43,732 bases of DNA from Nitrososphaerales archaeon. Lineage in GTDB: Archaea; Thermoproteota; Nitrososphaeria; Nitrososphaerales; JACPRH01. The stretch covers positions 1-43,732 of the forward strand of contig JASMAB010000003.1 in assembly GCA_030754585.1 (NCBI GenBank). Reading direction: 5' to 3'. Below the pieces are notes generated by a model, which saw only the letters and a list, made by a program, of their open reading frames with translations, did no database searches and had not been told where the DNA came from. Of the stretch, positions 28,722 to 37,758 are shown in pieces (position 1 is the stretch's first letter; each line of letters starts with the position of its first letter). The translations under genes and the position numbers were made by a program.

Positions 28722-30734
28722 TTATACATCTAGAGTATCTGCAACATCTTTAAGATCCAATTCTTCTAATTTAGCTCTAGTAGGTATACCTGTCTTGGGA
28801 TCCCAACCTACATATGCATAAAAGTCATCTTTCACTTTCTCCCAAGCTGTTCTGTCGATAGGGTTTCCTCGTTTATCCGGATGATTAAAATAATATTCGT
28901 TGAATGTATCATTTTCGCGTCGTCTACCCATCCTGACCATAATCGCTCTTTCAAGATTTACAATCCGAGATGCATCCTTCATAAGATCATCAATTGTTTT
29001 TTCTATTCCAGTGGCAGCTGAAAATACCTGAGCTTCGATAGTTAGATCACTGACCTTATGTTCATCTCCTTCATCATCTTCCGCAAAAAATGGGTCTACC
29101 TTTAGAATTGGGAAGAACCAATCGCAGAAACCTATTGAATCATTCATGCATCCACGATTATATGAAATTGATGCAGCTTGCGCTTTGCCATCATAATTGA
29201 AGGGGTTTGCTGCCTCTGCTGTACCGTAAATATGTTCTGAAAGTTCTGTTGAACCGAAAGGCACCCGAGTGAAACTGGCATTGGAATATGGATCTCTCGA
29301 ACCCATAGCCCACATCAACTGCCCAATAGGATTTGGAAAGCCTGTCGGATCAGCTGGACCCTTGGGGTTTCCTATGTAAAACCAATGCTGTCTCTGTCCA
29401 TGTGCCACAAATCTTTCTTCATAGAGTTCCCATACTCTATTACCAAATTTCTCTTTAAGTTTTTGTGCTGCTCTATGCGTTCCTTCAGCCAAAAGCTCCC
29501 CAAACTCTCCTTCACGATAAGCTATCATCCCAAAGAGCTTATCAGCAAACTCTTTACTCCCCATATCTTCAATTTTGGGAATTCCAGTATTCGCCTCAAA
29601 TTCTGCCTGAGTTGATCCAAAGATTTTCTCCTTCCAGCAAGCCCAAAGCCAAGAAAGAATACCCATCAATTCAAAAGAATTAATGGCTAACTCATCCGCC
29701 AACCTTACTCCGTACCAGGCAGTTTCGCCTTGTTCCCTACCAGCGAAGTCAGGATGGGGAGGTGCAACAGGCCCTATACCTTCCCAGTTATTATACATCT
29801 GAAGCTGAACACACTGAGCTTGTCCAGGAGGACTGCCTGGCACATCAAAAAATCCTCTACAGGCAACTTGACAACCAAAGCAAGAATCTGTTCGCTTAAC
29901 AAACCCAGTTAATATTGATGGATTACCACCATATATTCCACCTGGCCCACCAAATGGAGGGATAACTGGAAACGCTTTATACCGAAGCATTTTACGTATT
30001 TTGTATACAGTTTCCATCATTCTTTGCGGATCCGCTGCTTTTACTGCACCTGTACCCCTTACCGAAATTGCTTTCAGATTCTTGGAGCCCATAACACCGC
30101 CGAATCCTCCTTGACCTGCACAGTCACCTGAATCATGCATGATACAAGCTATTCTACTACTATTTTCTCCAGCAGGACCTATTATCACAGATCTAATATT
30201 TATAGCATCATATCTTCCTGTTTCAGGTTTTTCGCCCATATCTGGAAAAGAACCTTCTGCCGCAATATCTGCAGCCAACTTCTTCTGCCCCCCTATGGCA
30301 TTTAAGCCCCAATAATTACTTGCATTTCTTATTTCTACGGATTCATCACGTATCAATAGGTATACTGGTCGACTTGCTTTTCCATGAACGATAACACCAT
30401 CATATCCGGCAAACTTAAGCTCTGCACCCCAATGCCCACCTATAGCAGATGATGAAGGATACTCATAAGGATGAGAAGGAGAAAGTGCACCAATATTCCA
30501 TCTTCCATTCATGGGAGAATTTGTACCAGTCAATGCACTAGGAGCAAATATTAACCTGTTTTCTGGGTCAAAAGCTTTTGTTCCTTCAGGTACATCATCC
30601 CATATCACTTTTGCTTCTAAGCCTCGTCCTCCTAGAAAATTTGGAAAGTATTTATCAGAAGGAACTCTAGTAATTTTTTCAGATGTGAGATCCACATCTA
30701 GAACTTCTCCAACCCAGCTATGCCAATCTGCCAT
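28722..30734 (-). CDS. Aldehyde:ferredoxin oxidoreductase family (tungstopterin)
   Basis: LGGRGLEAKVIWD, SCFGCQVACRGFF (CxxCxxxC) and the fourth Cys in NDSIGFCDWF. Confidence 0.95.
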   Translation of the reverse strand: MADWHSWVGEVLDVDLTSEKITRVPSDKYFPNFLGGRGLEAKVIWDDVPEGTKAFDPENRLIFAPSALTGTNSPMNGRWNIGALSPSHPYEYPSSSAIGGHWGAELKFAGYDGVIVHGKASRPVYLLIRDESVEIRNASNYWGLNAIGGQKKLAADIAAEGSFPDMGEKPETGRYDAINIRSVIIGPAGENSSRIACIMHDSGDCAGQGGFGGVMGSKNLKAISVRGTGAVKAADPQRMMETVYKIRKMLRYKAFPVIPPFGGPGGIYGGNPSILTGFVKRTDSCFGCQVACRGFFDVPGSPPGQAQCVQLQMYNNWEGIGPVAPPHPDFAGREQGETAWYGVRLADELAINSFELMGILSWLWACWKEKIFGSTQAEFEANTGIPKIEDMGSKEFADKLFGMIAYREGEFGELLAEGTHRAAQKLKEKFGNRVWELYEERFVAHGQRQHWFYIGNPKGPADPTGFPNPIGQLMWAMGSRDPYSNASFTRVPFGSTELSEHIYGTAEAANPFNYDGKAQAASISYNRGCMNDSIGFCDWFFPILKVDPFFAEDDEGDEHKVSDLTIEAQVFSAATGIEKTIDDLMKDASRIVNLERAIMVRMGRRRENDTFNEYYFNHPDKRGNPIDRTAWEKVKDDFYAYVGWDPKTGIPTRAKLEELDLKDVADTLDV

Positions 30735-30854
30735 AAAAAAATCTCACTTTGATACTATTGAGTTTAATTATCGGCTATATAAAAGATATCATATAGTGAA
30801 ATTTGGTAAAACACGATATAACCGAGCACACTTAATTACTCTTAAATCAGCTGA

Positions 30855-31562
30855 TTGTTAGGTTATGGAGATTTGTTGTACATCCTGTTTGCGCTTCTAG
30901 CTGCCACTGCGGATATCTTAAGCGGAGCACTTGCCTTACATCCAAGGTTTAGGGAAATAAGTAAAAGGTATGCTGTAGCATTAGCTTCAGGAATAGTTGT
31001 TTCAGCTGCATTTCTGGAGCTTCTTCCAGCAAGTGATTTACAAAATAATGCTATCTTTGTTGTTCTAGGGTTTTTCACATTTTATCTTGTTGAGAAAATC
31101 ATAATGTTACATACCTGTGGTGAAGAGGAGTGTGAATCTCACACAATGGGTTGGACAGCAGTAGCAGGAATGGCGTCAGATAATTTAATTGATGGTGTAG
31201 GTATTGCCATAGCTTACTTAACAGATCCCGCATTTGGATTGATAATCACATTAGCTGTTGTCGTTCATGAAATTCCTCAAGGGATGGCATCTACTGTTTT
31301 AATGTTGAAAGCAGGATATAATAACAGAAGAATATTGACAATATTAGCCTTCGCTGGTGCAGCTTATCCGATCGGAGCACTACTCTCAACATTTGTCCCT
31401 TCAGACCTCTATGTGATAATTATTGCATTTGTTGCTGGAGATTTCATCTATATAGGAGCTGCAGATCTTCTAGGTGAAGCACACAGACGGTTCAACTACA
31501 AAGTAGTAATTGCAACAATACTAGGTGCAATATTTTTTGTATTAGTTGAAACACTGATATAG
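30855..31562 (+). CDS. ZIP family metal transporter
   Basis: Multiple TM segments with DNLIDGVGIAIAY and HEIPQGMASTVLM metal-binding helices. Confidence 0.9.
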   Translation: MLGYGDLLYILFALLAATADILSGALALHPRFREISKRYAVALASGIVVSAAFLELLPASDLQNNAIFVVLGFFTFYLVEKIIMLHTCGEEECESHTMGWTAVAGMASDNLIDGVGIAIAYLTDPAFGLIITLAVVVHEIPQGMASTVLMLKAGYNNRRILTILAFAGAAYPIGALLSTFVPSDLYVIIIAFVAGDFIYIGAADLLGEAHRRFNYKVVIATILGAIFFVLVETLI

Positions 31563-31611
31563 ATTCAATGACAGTGTCTTTTTAACCGTCATTCATTATA
31601 AAACAAGGAAG

Positions 31612-31686
31612 GCGGTCGTCGTCCAGTCTGGTCTAGGACATCAGCTTCCCAAGCTGGTAACCCGGGTTCAAATCCCGGCGACCGCA
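31612..31686 (+). tRNA. tRNA-Gly (anticodon CCC)
   Basis: GCGGTCG/CGACCGC acceptor stem, TTCCCAA anticodon loop, CCGGG-TTCAAAT-CCCGG T-arm. No encoded CCA. Confidence 0.96.
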
Positions 31687-31738
31687 TCTGAACAATTTTA
31701 CAAACATTTAACTCGAAGAGTTCATCAGTACAACCTGA

Positions 31739-31815
31739 GCGGTCGTCGTCCAGTCTGGTTAAGACACTAGCTTGCCAAGTTAGCAACCCGGGTTCAAATC
31801 CCGGCGACCGCACCA
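31739..31815 (+). tRNA. tRNA-Gly (anticodon GCC), CCA encoded
   Basis: GCGGTCG/CGACCGC acceptor stem, CTAGC-TTGCCAA-GTTAG anticodon arm, encoded CCA at 31813-31815. Confidence 0.96.
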
Positions 31816-31949
31816 TTTTATCAAAAAAAATGGTAAATCAACAAGAAATCTAGATTGGGTCTATAATTCAAATTCTTTTCTGTTACCTTTTTTGAAATTT
31901 GGCGCCGGGGGTGGGATTTGAACCCACGAGACCATTACGGTCACAGGCT

Positions 31950-31961
31950 CACCAGCTTTGT
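31950..31961 (-). other. Inferred 12-nt tRNA intron at canonical position 37/38
   Basis: Intron ACAAAGCTGGTG between CTGGAA and A-GCCTG; CTGG(32-35)/CTGG(intron) can form the central 4-bp helix with G-U pairs. Confidence 0.7.
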
Positions 31962-31969
31962 TTCCAGGC

Positions 31970-31986
31970 TTAAGCTCTAAAAGGAT
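31970..31986 (-). other. Inferred 17-nt non-canonical tRNA intron (position 29/30)
   Basis: Intron ATCCTTTTAGAGCTTAA; its removal restores the 5' half of the anticodon stem (CAG+GC). Only a relaxed BHB (one C-U mismatch) can be drawn. Confidence 0.6.
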
Positions 31987-32001
31987 CTGCGCCCTACCAA
32001 G

Positions 32002-33045
32002 CTAGGCGACCCCGGCATCTGATGTTTTCTTGATCTTCCAGAGTCTGGGGTAAGTGTCCTGCATCATTATTACTCTTCTGGTTTTAGCCACTAATCCTTT
32101 TTTGCATTCTTCAATTTCAATTGCAGACATTATTGCCTCTCCTATTGCAACTATCTCCATCTTTAATGTATACAAGGCAATAGTGTCACCTTTACGTAAG
32201 TCTGGTGATACTTGGAGAACACCTGGGACTGCCAGCTGAGCTCCGTGGCAAATAGCAGATACTGCAGAGTCTCGGATGACTATCTTTTTTAATGATGACA
32301 CCATTTTTTCAACTGGTTGAATTAGGCTAATTAATTTATCTTCAGACTTGTTTTCCTTCCACTCATATACTGCATCATACAAATCATGCATTCTAACTAA
32401 TCCATCCGCTTCTTTTAGATTGCTTACCTTAGTTCTTCTTAGCTCTATCATCGTTGCTCCTGGGCCTAGAACTTCACCAATATCGTATACGAGCTTACGT
32501 ATGTATGTCCCAGCTTGACAAAGAACCCTAAAGAGGATGAGTTGCCTCTTATTCTCAAGGATATCTAATTCATATATCCATCTTCGTCTAGTTTGCCTCT
32601 TCACAGCAGATTTTTGTGGTGGTCGTTGAAATATTTCTCCTCTGAATTTCTCGAATACTTGCTCCAATTTTATTTTGTCTACATCACTATGAATCCTAGC
32701 TAATCCAACATATTCTTTGGGCCCCAATAATAATACAGATAATGCTTTAGTAGCTTGCCCAAGACCAATTGGAAGTAGGCCTGTAACAGCTGGGTCGAGT
32801 GTACCACTATGTCCTGCCTTATCCTCCTTAAGCATCTTTCTAACCCAGGCCACAACTTCATGGCTTGTAGGCCCAGCAGGTTTGTCAAGCGGTATGAATC
32901 CATAATCTAAGATATTATCCAATGTTCTTTTTTCAGGGTATATTCCATATTCTTCACTAGTTTCCTCATAATCAATTATCAGTAGCTCCTCTTTTATTGA
33001 GGATGATTTAGATGAAATATTGAGATGATTTGAGGACAATTTCAA
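32002..33045 (-). CDS. cbf5: Cbf5, H/ACA RNP pseudouridine synthase (TruB family)
   Basis: GFIPLDKPAGPTSHEVVAWVRKML, KAGHSGTLDPAVTGLLPIGLGQATK, C-terminal PUA domain. Last 15 nt overlap the tRNA-Ser 5' end. Confidence 0.96.
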   Translation of the reverse strand: MKLSSNHLNISSKSSSIKEELLIIDYEETSEEYGIYPEKRTLDNILDYGFIPLDKPAGPTSHEVVAWVRKMLKEDKAGHSGTLDPAVTGLLPIGLGQATKALSVLLLGPKEYVGLARIHSDVDKIKLEQVFEKFRGEIFQRPPQKSAVKRQTRRRWIYELDILENKRQLILFRVLCQAGTYIRKLVYDIGEVLGPGATMIELRRTKVSNLKEADGLVRMHDLYDAVYEWKENKSEDKLISLIQPVEKMVSSLKKIVIRDSAVSAICHGAQLAVPGVLQVSPDLRKGDTIALYTLKMEIVAIGEAIMSAIEIEECKKGLVAKTRRVIMMQDTYPRLWKIKKTSDAGVA

Positions 33046-33565
33046 TCACTTGATTCTTTGAAAGGCTGTTTGTATCTAAGACTAGATGAAAGACTGATAA
33101 GTCCTCATCAATTTTGAAGCCATACATTTTTCTATAGAAATCGATATTTTCAGAGTCTCGCTTCTTCACTATCTTCTCTGCTTCTTTATATGCAATTTTG
33201 TCACGGGAAGCCAATCTTTTAGACCTACTATTAGGTGATGCTTTCAACCATATTTTTACACCATTTGTTGAAAGCCATGGTGCAGTATAGCTGGTTACAA
33301 CTACTCCCCCTTCTCCAATTGAATTTACCAGTATTTTGTCCACCTCCAGATCAAACTGGTTAGACTTCTTACGATCTTCTAGAAATTTCATTCCGTTCTC
33401 GGTGTCCCACCAATCATCACCTGATGGTTGGTAGCCTTTTGAGATAGCCATTTCCTTCAAAATGTCTCCTCCACAGAGGTAATTCATACCATATTTTTCA
33501 GCGACTTTAATAGCTACCGTAGTTTTTCCTGAGGCCGCCATGCCTGAAATTATGAAGGACTTCAA
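33008..33565 (-). CDS. cmk: Cytidylate kinase
   Basis: IISGMAASGKTTVAIKVAEKYG, GGDILKEMA, RLASRDKI, KKRDSENIDFYRKMYGF. Confidence 0.85.
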   Translation of the reverse strand: MKSFIISGMAASGKTTVAIKVAEKYGMNYLCGGDILKEMAISKGYQPSGDDWWDTENGMKFLEDRKKSNQFDLEVDKILVNSIGEGGVVVTSYTAPWLSTNGVKIWLKASPNSRSKRLASRDKIAYKEAEKIVKKRDSENIDFYRKMYGFKIDEDLSVFHLVLDTNSLSKNQVIEIVLKSSQYFI

Positions 33566-33585
33566 GTCTATTTTTCTCTGGTATT

Positions 33586-34098
33586 CTAGTCGGTCATTCC
33601 AGTACCGGTTATTTTAGAAATAATTCCATTAAAAGATATTGATGATAAGAAGTACCACCAGAAGAAGTTGAGTTCTACACTATAACTTATACCAAGGCTG
33701 GGAGGCGGAGTTAATAGTGGAACTGCAATAGGTGAATATGCCATAATGGTCTCGTACCCAAAGGCCCCTATTAATATCCACCAAACGCCGAAGAAAGGGA
33801 GCATAAAATACATAGAGGTCTTTAAATTTTGTGTCATCATCTTCATCTGCATCTCATTCATCTTTTTTTGTTTCTTCTTGAGCTTGGTTTCCTTTTCCTT
33901 ATCTTTACTCATCATTGCTTTTCGAAGATCTGTGTTGAATTCCCTTACTTCCTTCTGGATACGTTTAGTTTTCTCAATATCGGTAAACCGCTTTCTTACT
34001 AATGATGAGGCAAGATTAACAAACATAGCAAGACCCGCAATAATTAATGTAGCAATAGGTGGCTGAATTAAGAACGCAGGTACAAACGGTTCAAACAA
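33586..34098 (-). CDS. DUF106 (EMC3/TMCO1-like, YidC superfamily) membrane protein
   Basis: TM-rich, basic coiled-coil KDKEKETKLKKKQKKMNEMQMKMMTQN; conserved position between adk and cmk. Confidence 0.88.
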   Translation of the reverse strand: MFEPFVPAFLIQPPIATLIIAGLAMFVNLASSLVRKRFTDIEKTKRIQKEVREFNTDLRKAMMSKDKEKETKLKKKQKKMNEMQMKMMTQNLKTSMYFMLPFFGVWWILIGAFGYETIMAYSPIAVPLLTPPPSLGISYSVELNFFWWYFLSSISFNGIISKITGTGMTD

Positions 34099-34677
34099 CT
34101 AATTCACCCCTAATGCTGTTGCAGCAATTAATGCAGCTTTATCTGCCTTTCCTTCTGTATTTTGAATATGCATTATTGTTGCACCTGTCATTACAGCCAG
34201 ACAACTCAACATATTTTTAGCTATCTCCAATTCTTCTAGAACTTCACTTTCTGTAATAGGGTCACGACTTCTGGACATATCTTTAAGTCGACGCTTGATA
34301 ATCTCTTCAGGTTTAGCTACAACTAAAAAAATATGTGTAGGTGAAAGTGTGGTCGCAACATCATATGGAACACCAGGCCAGAAACCATTATGTGTTTTAA
34401 TAAAAAGATGGGTATCAACTAGCAGAACTTCTGTCTTCATTTTCGATATCTTAATAGAAGCAGCTACCTGCAATTTTCTTTGCTGAGTAACTGGTAACTT
34501 TCGCATATCATCTCTATCTTTCACACCTATTTTTTCAGCTTCTTTCATCATAACGGAACCAAAAACAATATATTTAGTGCCTACACCTTTTTTATGTAAT
34601 ATCTTCGTGACTTTATCCACAATTGTAGTCTTTCCAACTCCAGGTATACCTACAATAACCACCTTCTTGGAATCCAT
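34099..34677 (-). CDS. adkA: Adenylate kinase, archaeal type
   Basis: VVIVGIPGVGKTTIVDKV, DDMRKLPVTQQRKLQ, DTHLFIKTHNGFWPG. Confidence 0.94.
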   Translation of the reverse strand: MDSKKVVIVGIPGVGKTTIVDKVTKILHKKGVGTKYIVFGSVMMKEAEKIGVKDRDDMRKLPVTQQRKLQVAASIKISKMKTEVLLVDTHLFIKTHNGFWPGVPYDVATTLSPTHIFLVVAKPEEIIKRRLKDMSRSRDPITESEVLEELEIAKNMLSCLAVMTGATIMHIQNTEGKADKAALIAATALGVN

Positions 34678-34740
34678 TGTTCAACAACACCTATTTGGAT
34701 ACCGTGAAGGTTGAATGATGTATCTAAAAAGTTTGCTTCT

Positions 34741-36153
34741 CTACGATTTACCTAACAAACTAGCTAAAGCTGGTGCTTGTGTTTCAAGTTGCTCCTTCAT
34801 TAATGTCTGGTAGTACTGCAGAGTGATACTAGTCATTAAAAGTAGGCCAATACCTGACCCAAATGTACCTAAAATATCAGATACAGATGCAAGGATTCCA
34901 ATAAATGCACCTCCTAAGATCGTGATTACAGGTATATATCGCGAAAGAATGGCTTGAACAGATGCACCAGAACGTCTGAATCCTCGTACTTGTACATCGG
35001 CACCAAGAAGATTTTTAGCTACATCCTTCGGAGAAAGACCTCCTATCTCAACCCATATTCTGGCAAACAATATCGACAGAACTACAAAGAAAAGTATGTA
35101 TCCAATAGCCCGAAGAGGATCTTGCATGGTAGTACCTATAGTTCCTGGCGAAGAAATATAGTACATTAAACCGCCAGTAGGGCCTCCTGCAGTATCCGTG
35201 GTATTGTAAGTAGCAAAGAAATTGAGAATAGAATTACTATTATCAGAATTAAATCTACTCCACGTCATTTGTGCCCAGAACATAAAATTTGCAGTTAATG
35301 CTGAAACGAGTATGACAGGTATGTTTGATACATATAGCAGTTTTATGGGGTATGTACCTTGGAATCCTCGATATTTTGTTGAAGTTATCGGTATCTCAAT
35401 CCTTATTCCCTCAACATATATGATTATGATGATAACCACTATTGTTATCATTAGCCCGAATAAACTAGGCAGATTATTAGGTCTAAATAGAACAAGATCC
35501 CAGGTCCCACGAATAGCTGAGTCTATAATGAATGGAATGATTCCCAATGGTCCTTCTCCGGTTGGAATGATGCTGAATAGATTCCACAAGACCTGCTGTG
35601 CAACACCAGCCATAATAAATAGACTTACTCCACTTCCTAAACCCCATCCCTTCTGAATAAGCTCATCAAGTAGAATAACAATAATACCGACAATAAATAA
35701 TTGGGTTAAAATAATGGTCATAGTCTGCAAAGTCAAATTCTGACCATATATCCCACTAAAAATGAATGCTGATGCCTCAACTAAGATTACGATAAGTGTC
35801 AAAATCTTGGTAGCCGACGAGAATAATGCCCTGTCCTCCGGTTTCTTGAAATCAAGCTTTATTATCTCGGAACCCTTCAACAACTGAAGAATAAGTCCTG
35901 CTGTAACTATAGGTCCGATACCTAATTCCATAAGGGTCCCACGTTGTGAAGCGAATATCACACGGCTAAACGCTAAAGGATCTTGACCTCCAGTCGCAAC
36001 ACCATATAGAGGAATCTGTGCCATTGTCAAGTAAACTATGAGTACTATACCTACCCACATGAGTTTCTCTTTAAAAGAGGGCTTTCTAGTTGGTTTAGGC
36101 ACTTCAGGTAGGATTGTTGCAATACTTTTAACCAATCTTCTGAAAGCGCTCAT
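34741..36153 (-). CDS. secY: Preprotein translocase subunit SecY
   Basis: Multi-TM, IPLYGV, GIGPIVTAGLILQLL, GWGLGSGVSLFIMAGV; spc operon position. Confidence 0.97.
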   Translation of the reverse strand: MSAFRRLVKSIATILPEVPKPTRKPSFKEKLMWVGIVLIVYLTMAQIPLYGVATGGQDPLAFSRVIFASQRGTLMELGIGPIVTAGLILQLLKGSEIIKLDFKKPEDRALFSSATKILTLIVILVEASAFIFSGIYGQNLTLQTMTIILTQLFIVGIIVILLDELIQKGWGLGSGVSLFIMAGVAQQVLWNLFSIIPTGEGPLGIIPFIIDSAIRGTWDLVLFRPNNLPSLFGLMITIVVIIIIIYVEGIRIEIPITSTKYRGFQGTYPIKLLYVSNIPVILVSALTANFMFWAQMTWSRFNSDNSNSILNFFATYNTTDTAGGPTGGLMYYISSPGTIGTTMQDPLRAIGYILFFVVLSILFARIWVEIGGLSPKDVAKNLLGADVQVRGFRRSGASVQAILSRYIPVITILGGAFIGILASVSDILGTFGSGIGLLLMTSITLQYYQTLMKEQLETQAPALASLLGKS

Positions 36154-36161
36154 TTAGTACT

Positions 36162-36581
36162 CTACCTTGACTCTATACTTCCGCCTGCTTCTTCTATCTT
36201 GGTCTTTGCATTACCAGAACACTCTGATACTATTATCTTAAATGATCCTTTCACTTGACCTTGACCTAACAGCTTATCATAACCCATCTTATCGAGATCA
36301 ATGACGTGTAACTTACCTTTGCCATTTGCTTGACTTGCTGCAAAATCGTCAAGTTGACCAATATTTATCCACTGTTTCGTGATCTTCTGATTAGGAGGCG
36401 TAAATCCCTTCGCTCCAAAATGATTAGGATCATACTTAACTGTCCAAGTCCATTTATGCTTGAGTAAACCTGCTTTTCCAGAACCACCTTTCATACCTGT
36501 GGACCTATGTTGTCCTACTTGTCCCCATCCATGAAATCTTGTTCCACGTTGTTTTCGAATTTTTCTTAGTCTAGTAGGCAT
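36162..36581 (-). CDS. rpl15: Ribosomal protein L15
   Basis: MPTRLRKIRKQRGTRFHGWGQVGQHR. Confidence 0.95.
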   Translation of the reverse strand: MPTRLRKIRKQRGTRFHGWGQVGQHRSTGMKGGSGKAGLLKHKWTWTVKYDPNHFGAKGFTPPNQKITKQWINIGQLDDFAASQANGKGKLHVIDLDKMGYDKLLGQGQVKGSFKIIVSECSGNAKTKIEEAGGSIESR

Positions 36582-36647
36582 GTTTTATCCCTTTTATTCT
36601 CGCGTATGATTCTTGTATTAAGTCATTTCGGTCTAAACATATTGGAA

Positions 36648-37133
36648 CTAGAGCATCCTCTCAACTATCTTGGGTAGATCTGGATTTGCCCCCAAAATAC
36701 CACCTTGATTATAGTTTCTCCGTATTGATCTCTTAAACCCCCCTCTTGGAGGCGATAGAGCAAAAGACGGTTTTACTCCTTTAAGTTTCTGGAGGATTAC
36801 TTTTGACTGTGATATATCTTTGACAAGATTATCCAGATTCTCATATCCTAACTTACTTAGATCTTCTTGTTGAAGAGGTTTCCACCCATCTTTTCTTCCT
36901 CTCTTTTCCAGCAACTTCTTTATAATCGGAGTTGTCGCCACACACCACGAAACTTGATCTTTTGCTTTTTGGAGCATTCCTTTATATGATGAAGTCTCTG
37001 GTACTATAGTAGCACGAAATTTCTTCTCCAAATTTAGGCTTTTCAATGTGTCTTTAACTTGTGTAGATGTACTGACCATACCACGCATATTAACAATCAA
37101 TAAACTCTTCACTAATTTAATATCACTCCTCAA
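36648..37133 (-). CDS. rpl30: Ribosomal protein L30
   Basis: LLIVNMRGMVSTSTQVKDTLKSLNL, FALSPPRGGFKRSIRRNYNQGG. Confidence 0.93.
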   Translation of the reverse strand: MRSDIKLVKSLLIVNMRGMVSTSTQVKDTLKSLNLEKKFRATIVPETSSYKGMLQKAKDQVSWCVATTPIIKKLLEKRGRKDGWKPLQQEDLSKLGYENLDNLVKDISQSKVILQKLKGVKPSFALSPPRGGFKRSIRRNYNQGGILGANPDLPKIVERML

Positions 37134-37758
37134 TTATGCTTAGCCCATGAACCTTCTTTAATGCATCGTATACCGCATATGCAACTGACGAAGATGTACT
37201 TGTAGAACCAAATGTTCTAGTCCACGCGTCTTCTATACCTGCTAGTGTAAGGAGATTTTTTATTGTTTCACCAGCAACTAAACCGAGTCCTCGAGGACCT
37301 GGAATTAACTCAACCCTTACGCTTCCTCCCTTCCCCCTTACTTTGAATGGTGTGGAGTGCGCCCTCCCACACTTACACTCCCAACTTCCACAACCAATCT
37401 TTATGGGGATTAAGTTTAGTAGAGCATTATTTGTACCCTTCTCAATTGCAGTTCTCATTTGAGAAGCTTTTCCACGCCCAATGCCAAACCACCCATCTCC
37501 ATCACCAACTGCCACAATAGATACAAATCTAGTCATCTCGCCAGCGTCAGTCTGTTTTTGAACTATTCCTGCATCTACAACCTCACTTTTTATCTCAGGA
37601 AGTAAGGTTTGCACAATCTCTGCTTCCTTGATCTTCCAACCATTCTCAAAAATTTCATTCATTGAGGTAACTTTACCTGAAGATACAAGAAGTCCAAGCT
37701 TTGTCTTGGGGTTCCATAATTTCAAAGGATCTTCTTCATTTTTGGATTTACGCATCAA
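37123..37758 (-). CDS. rps5: Ribosomal protein S5
   Basis: GDGDGWFGIGRGKA, STPFKVRGKGGSVRVELIPGPRGLGLVAG. Confidence 0.96.
   Translation of the reverse strand: MMRKSKNEEDPLKLWNPKTKLGLLVSSGKVTSMNEIFENGWKIKEAEIVQTLLPEIKSEVVDAGIVQKQTDAGEMTRFVSIVAVGDGDGWFGIGRGKASQMRTAIEKGTNNALLNLIPIKIGCGSWECKCGRAHSTPFKVRGKGGSVRVELIPGPRGLGLVAGETIKNLLTLAGIEDAWTRTFGSTSTSSSVAYAVYDALKKVHGLSIIEE

Larger units (their letters stand above)
31900..32016 (-). tRNA. tRNA-Ser (anticodon GGA), two short introns inferred, CCA encoded
   Basis: GCCGGGG/CCCCGGC acceptor, G73, long variable arm GACC-GTAAT-GGTC, T-arm GTGGG-TTCAAAT-CCCAC. Removing 31970-31986 and 31950-31961 gives CAGGC-CTGGAAA-GCCTG. Confidence 0.85.

Noticed and set aside
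31589-31816. 75-aa minus-strand ORF MVRSPGFEPGLLTWQASVLTRLDDD...
   Set aside because: Antisense translation of the two tRNA-Gly genes; RSPGFEPG...WQ/WEA is a well-known spurious-protein signature.
31900-32016. Reading the minus-strand tRNA as tRNA-Lys(TTT) (loop CTTTTA) or tRNA-Leu(TAG) with one long intron
   Set aside because: Lys reading pairs AGATC with GGTCT but leaves a 1-nt variable loop and destroys the GACC-GTAAT-GGTC variable arm. Leu reading requires extra stem bases and no 3' partner. The Ser(GGA) two-intron model gives perfect stems.
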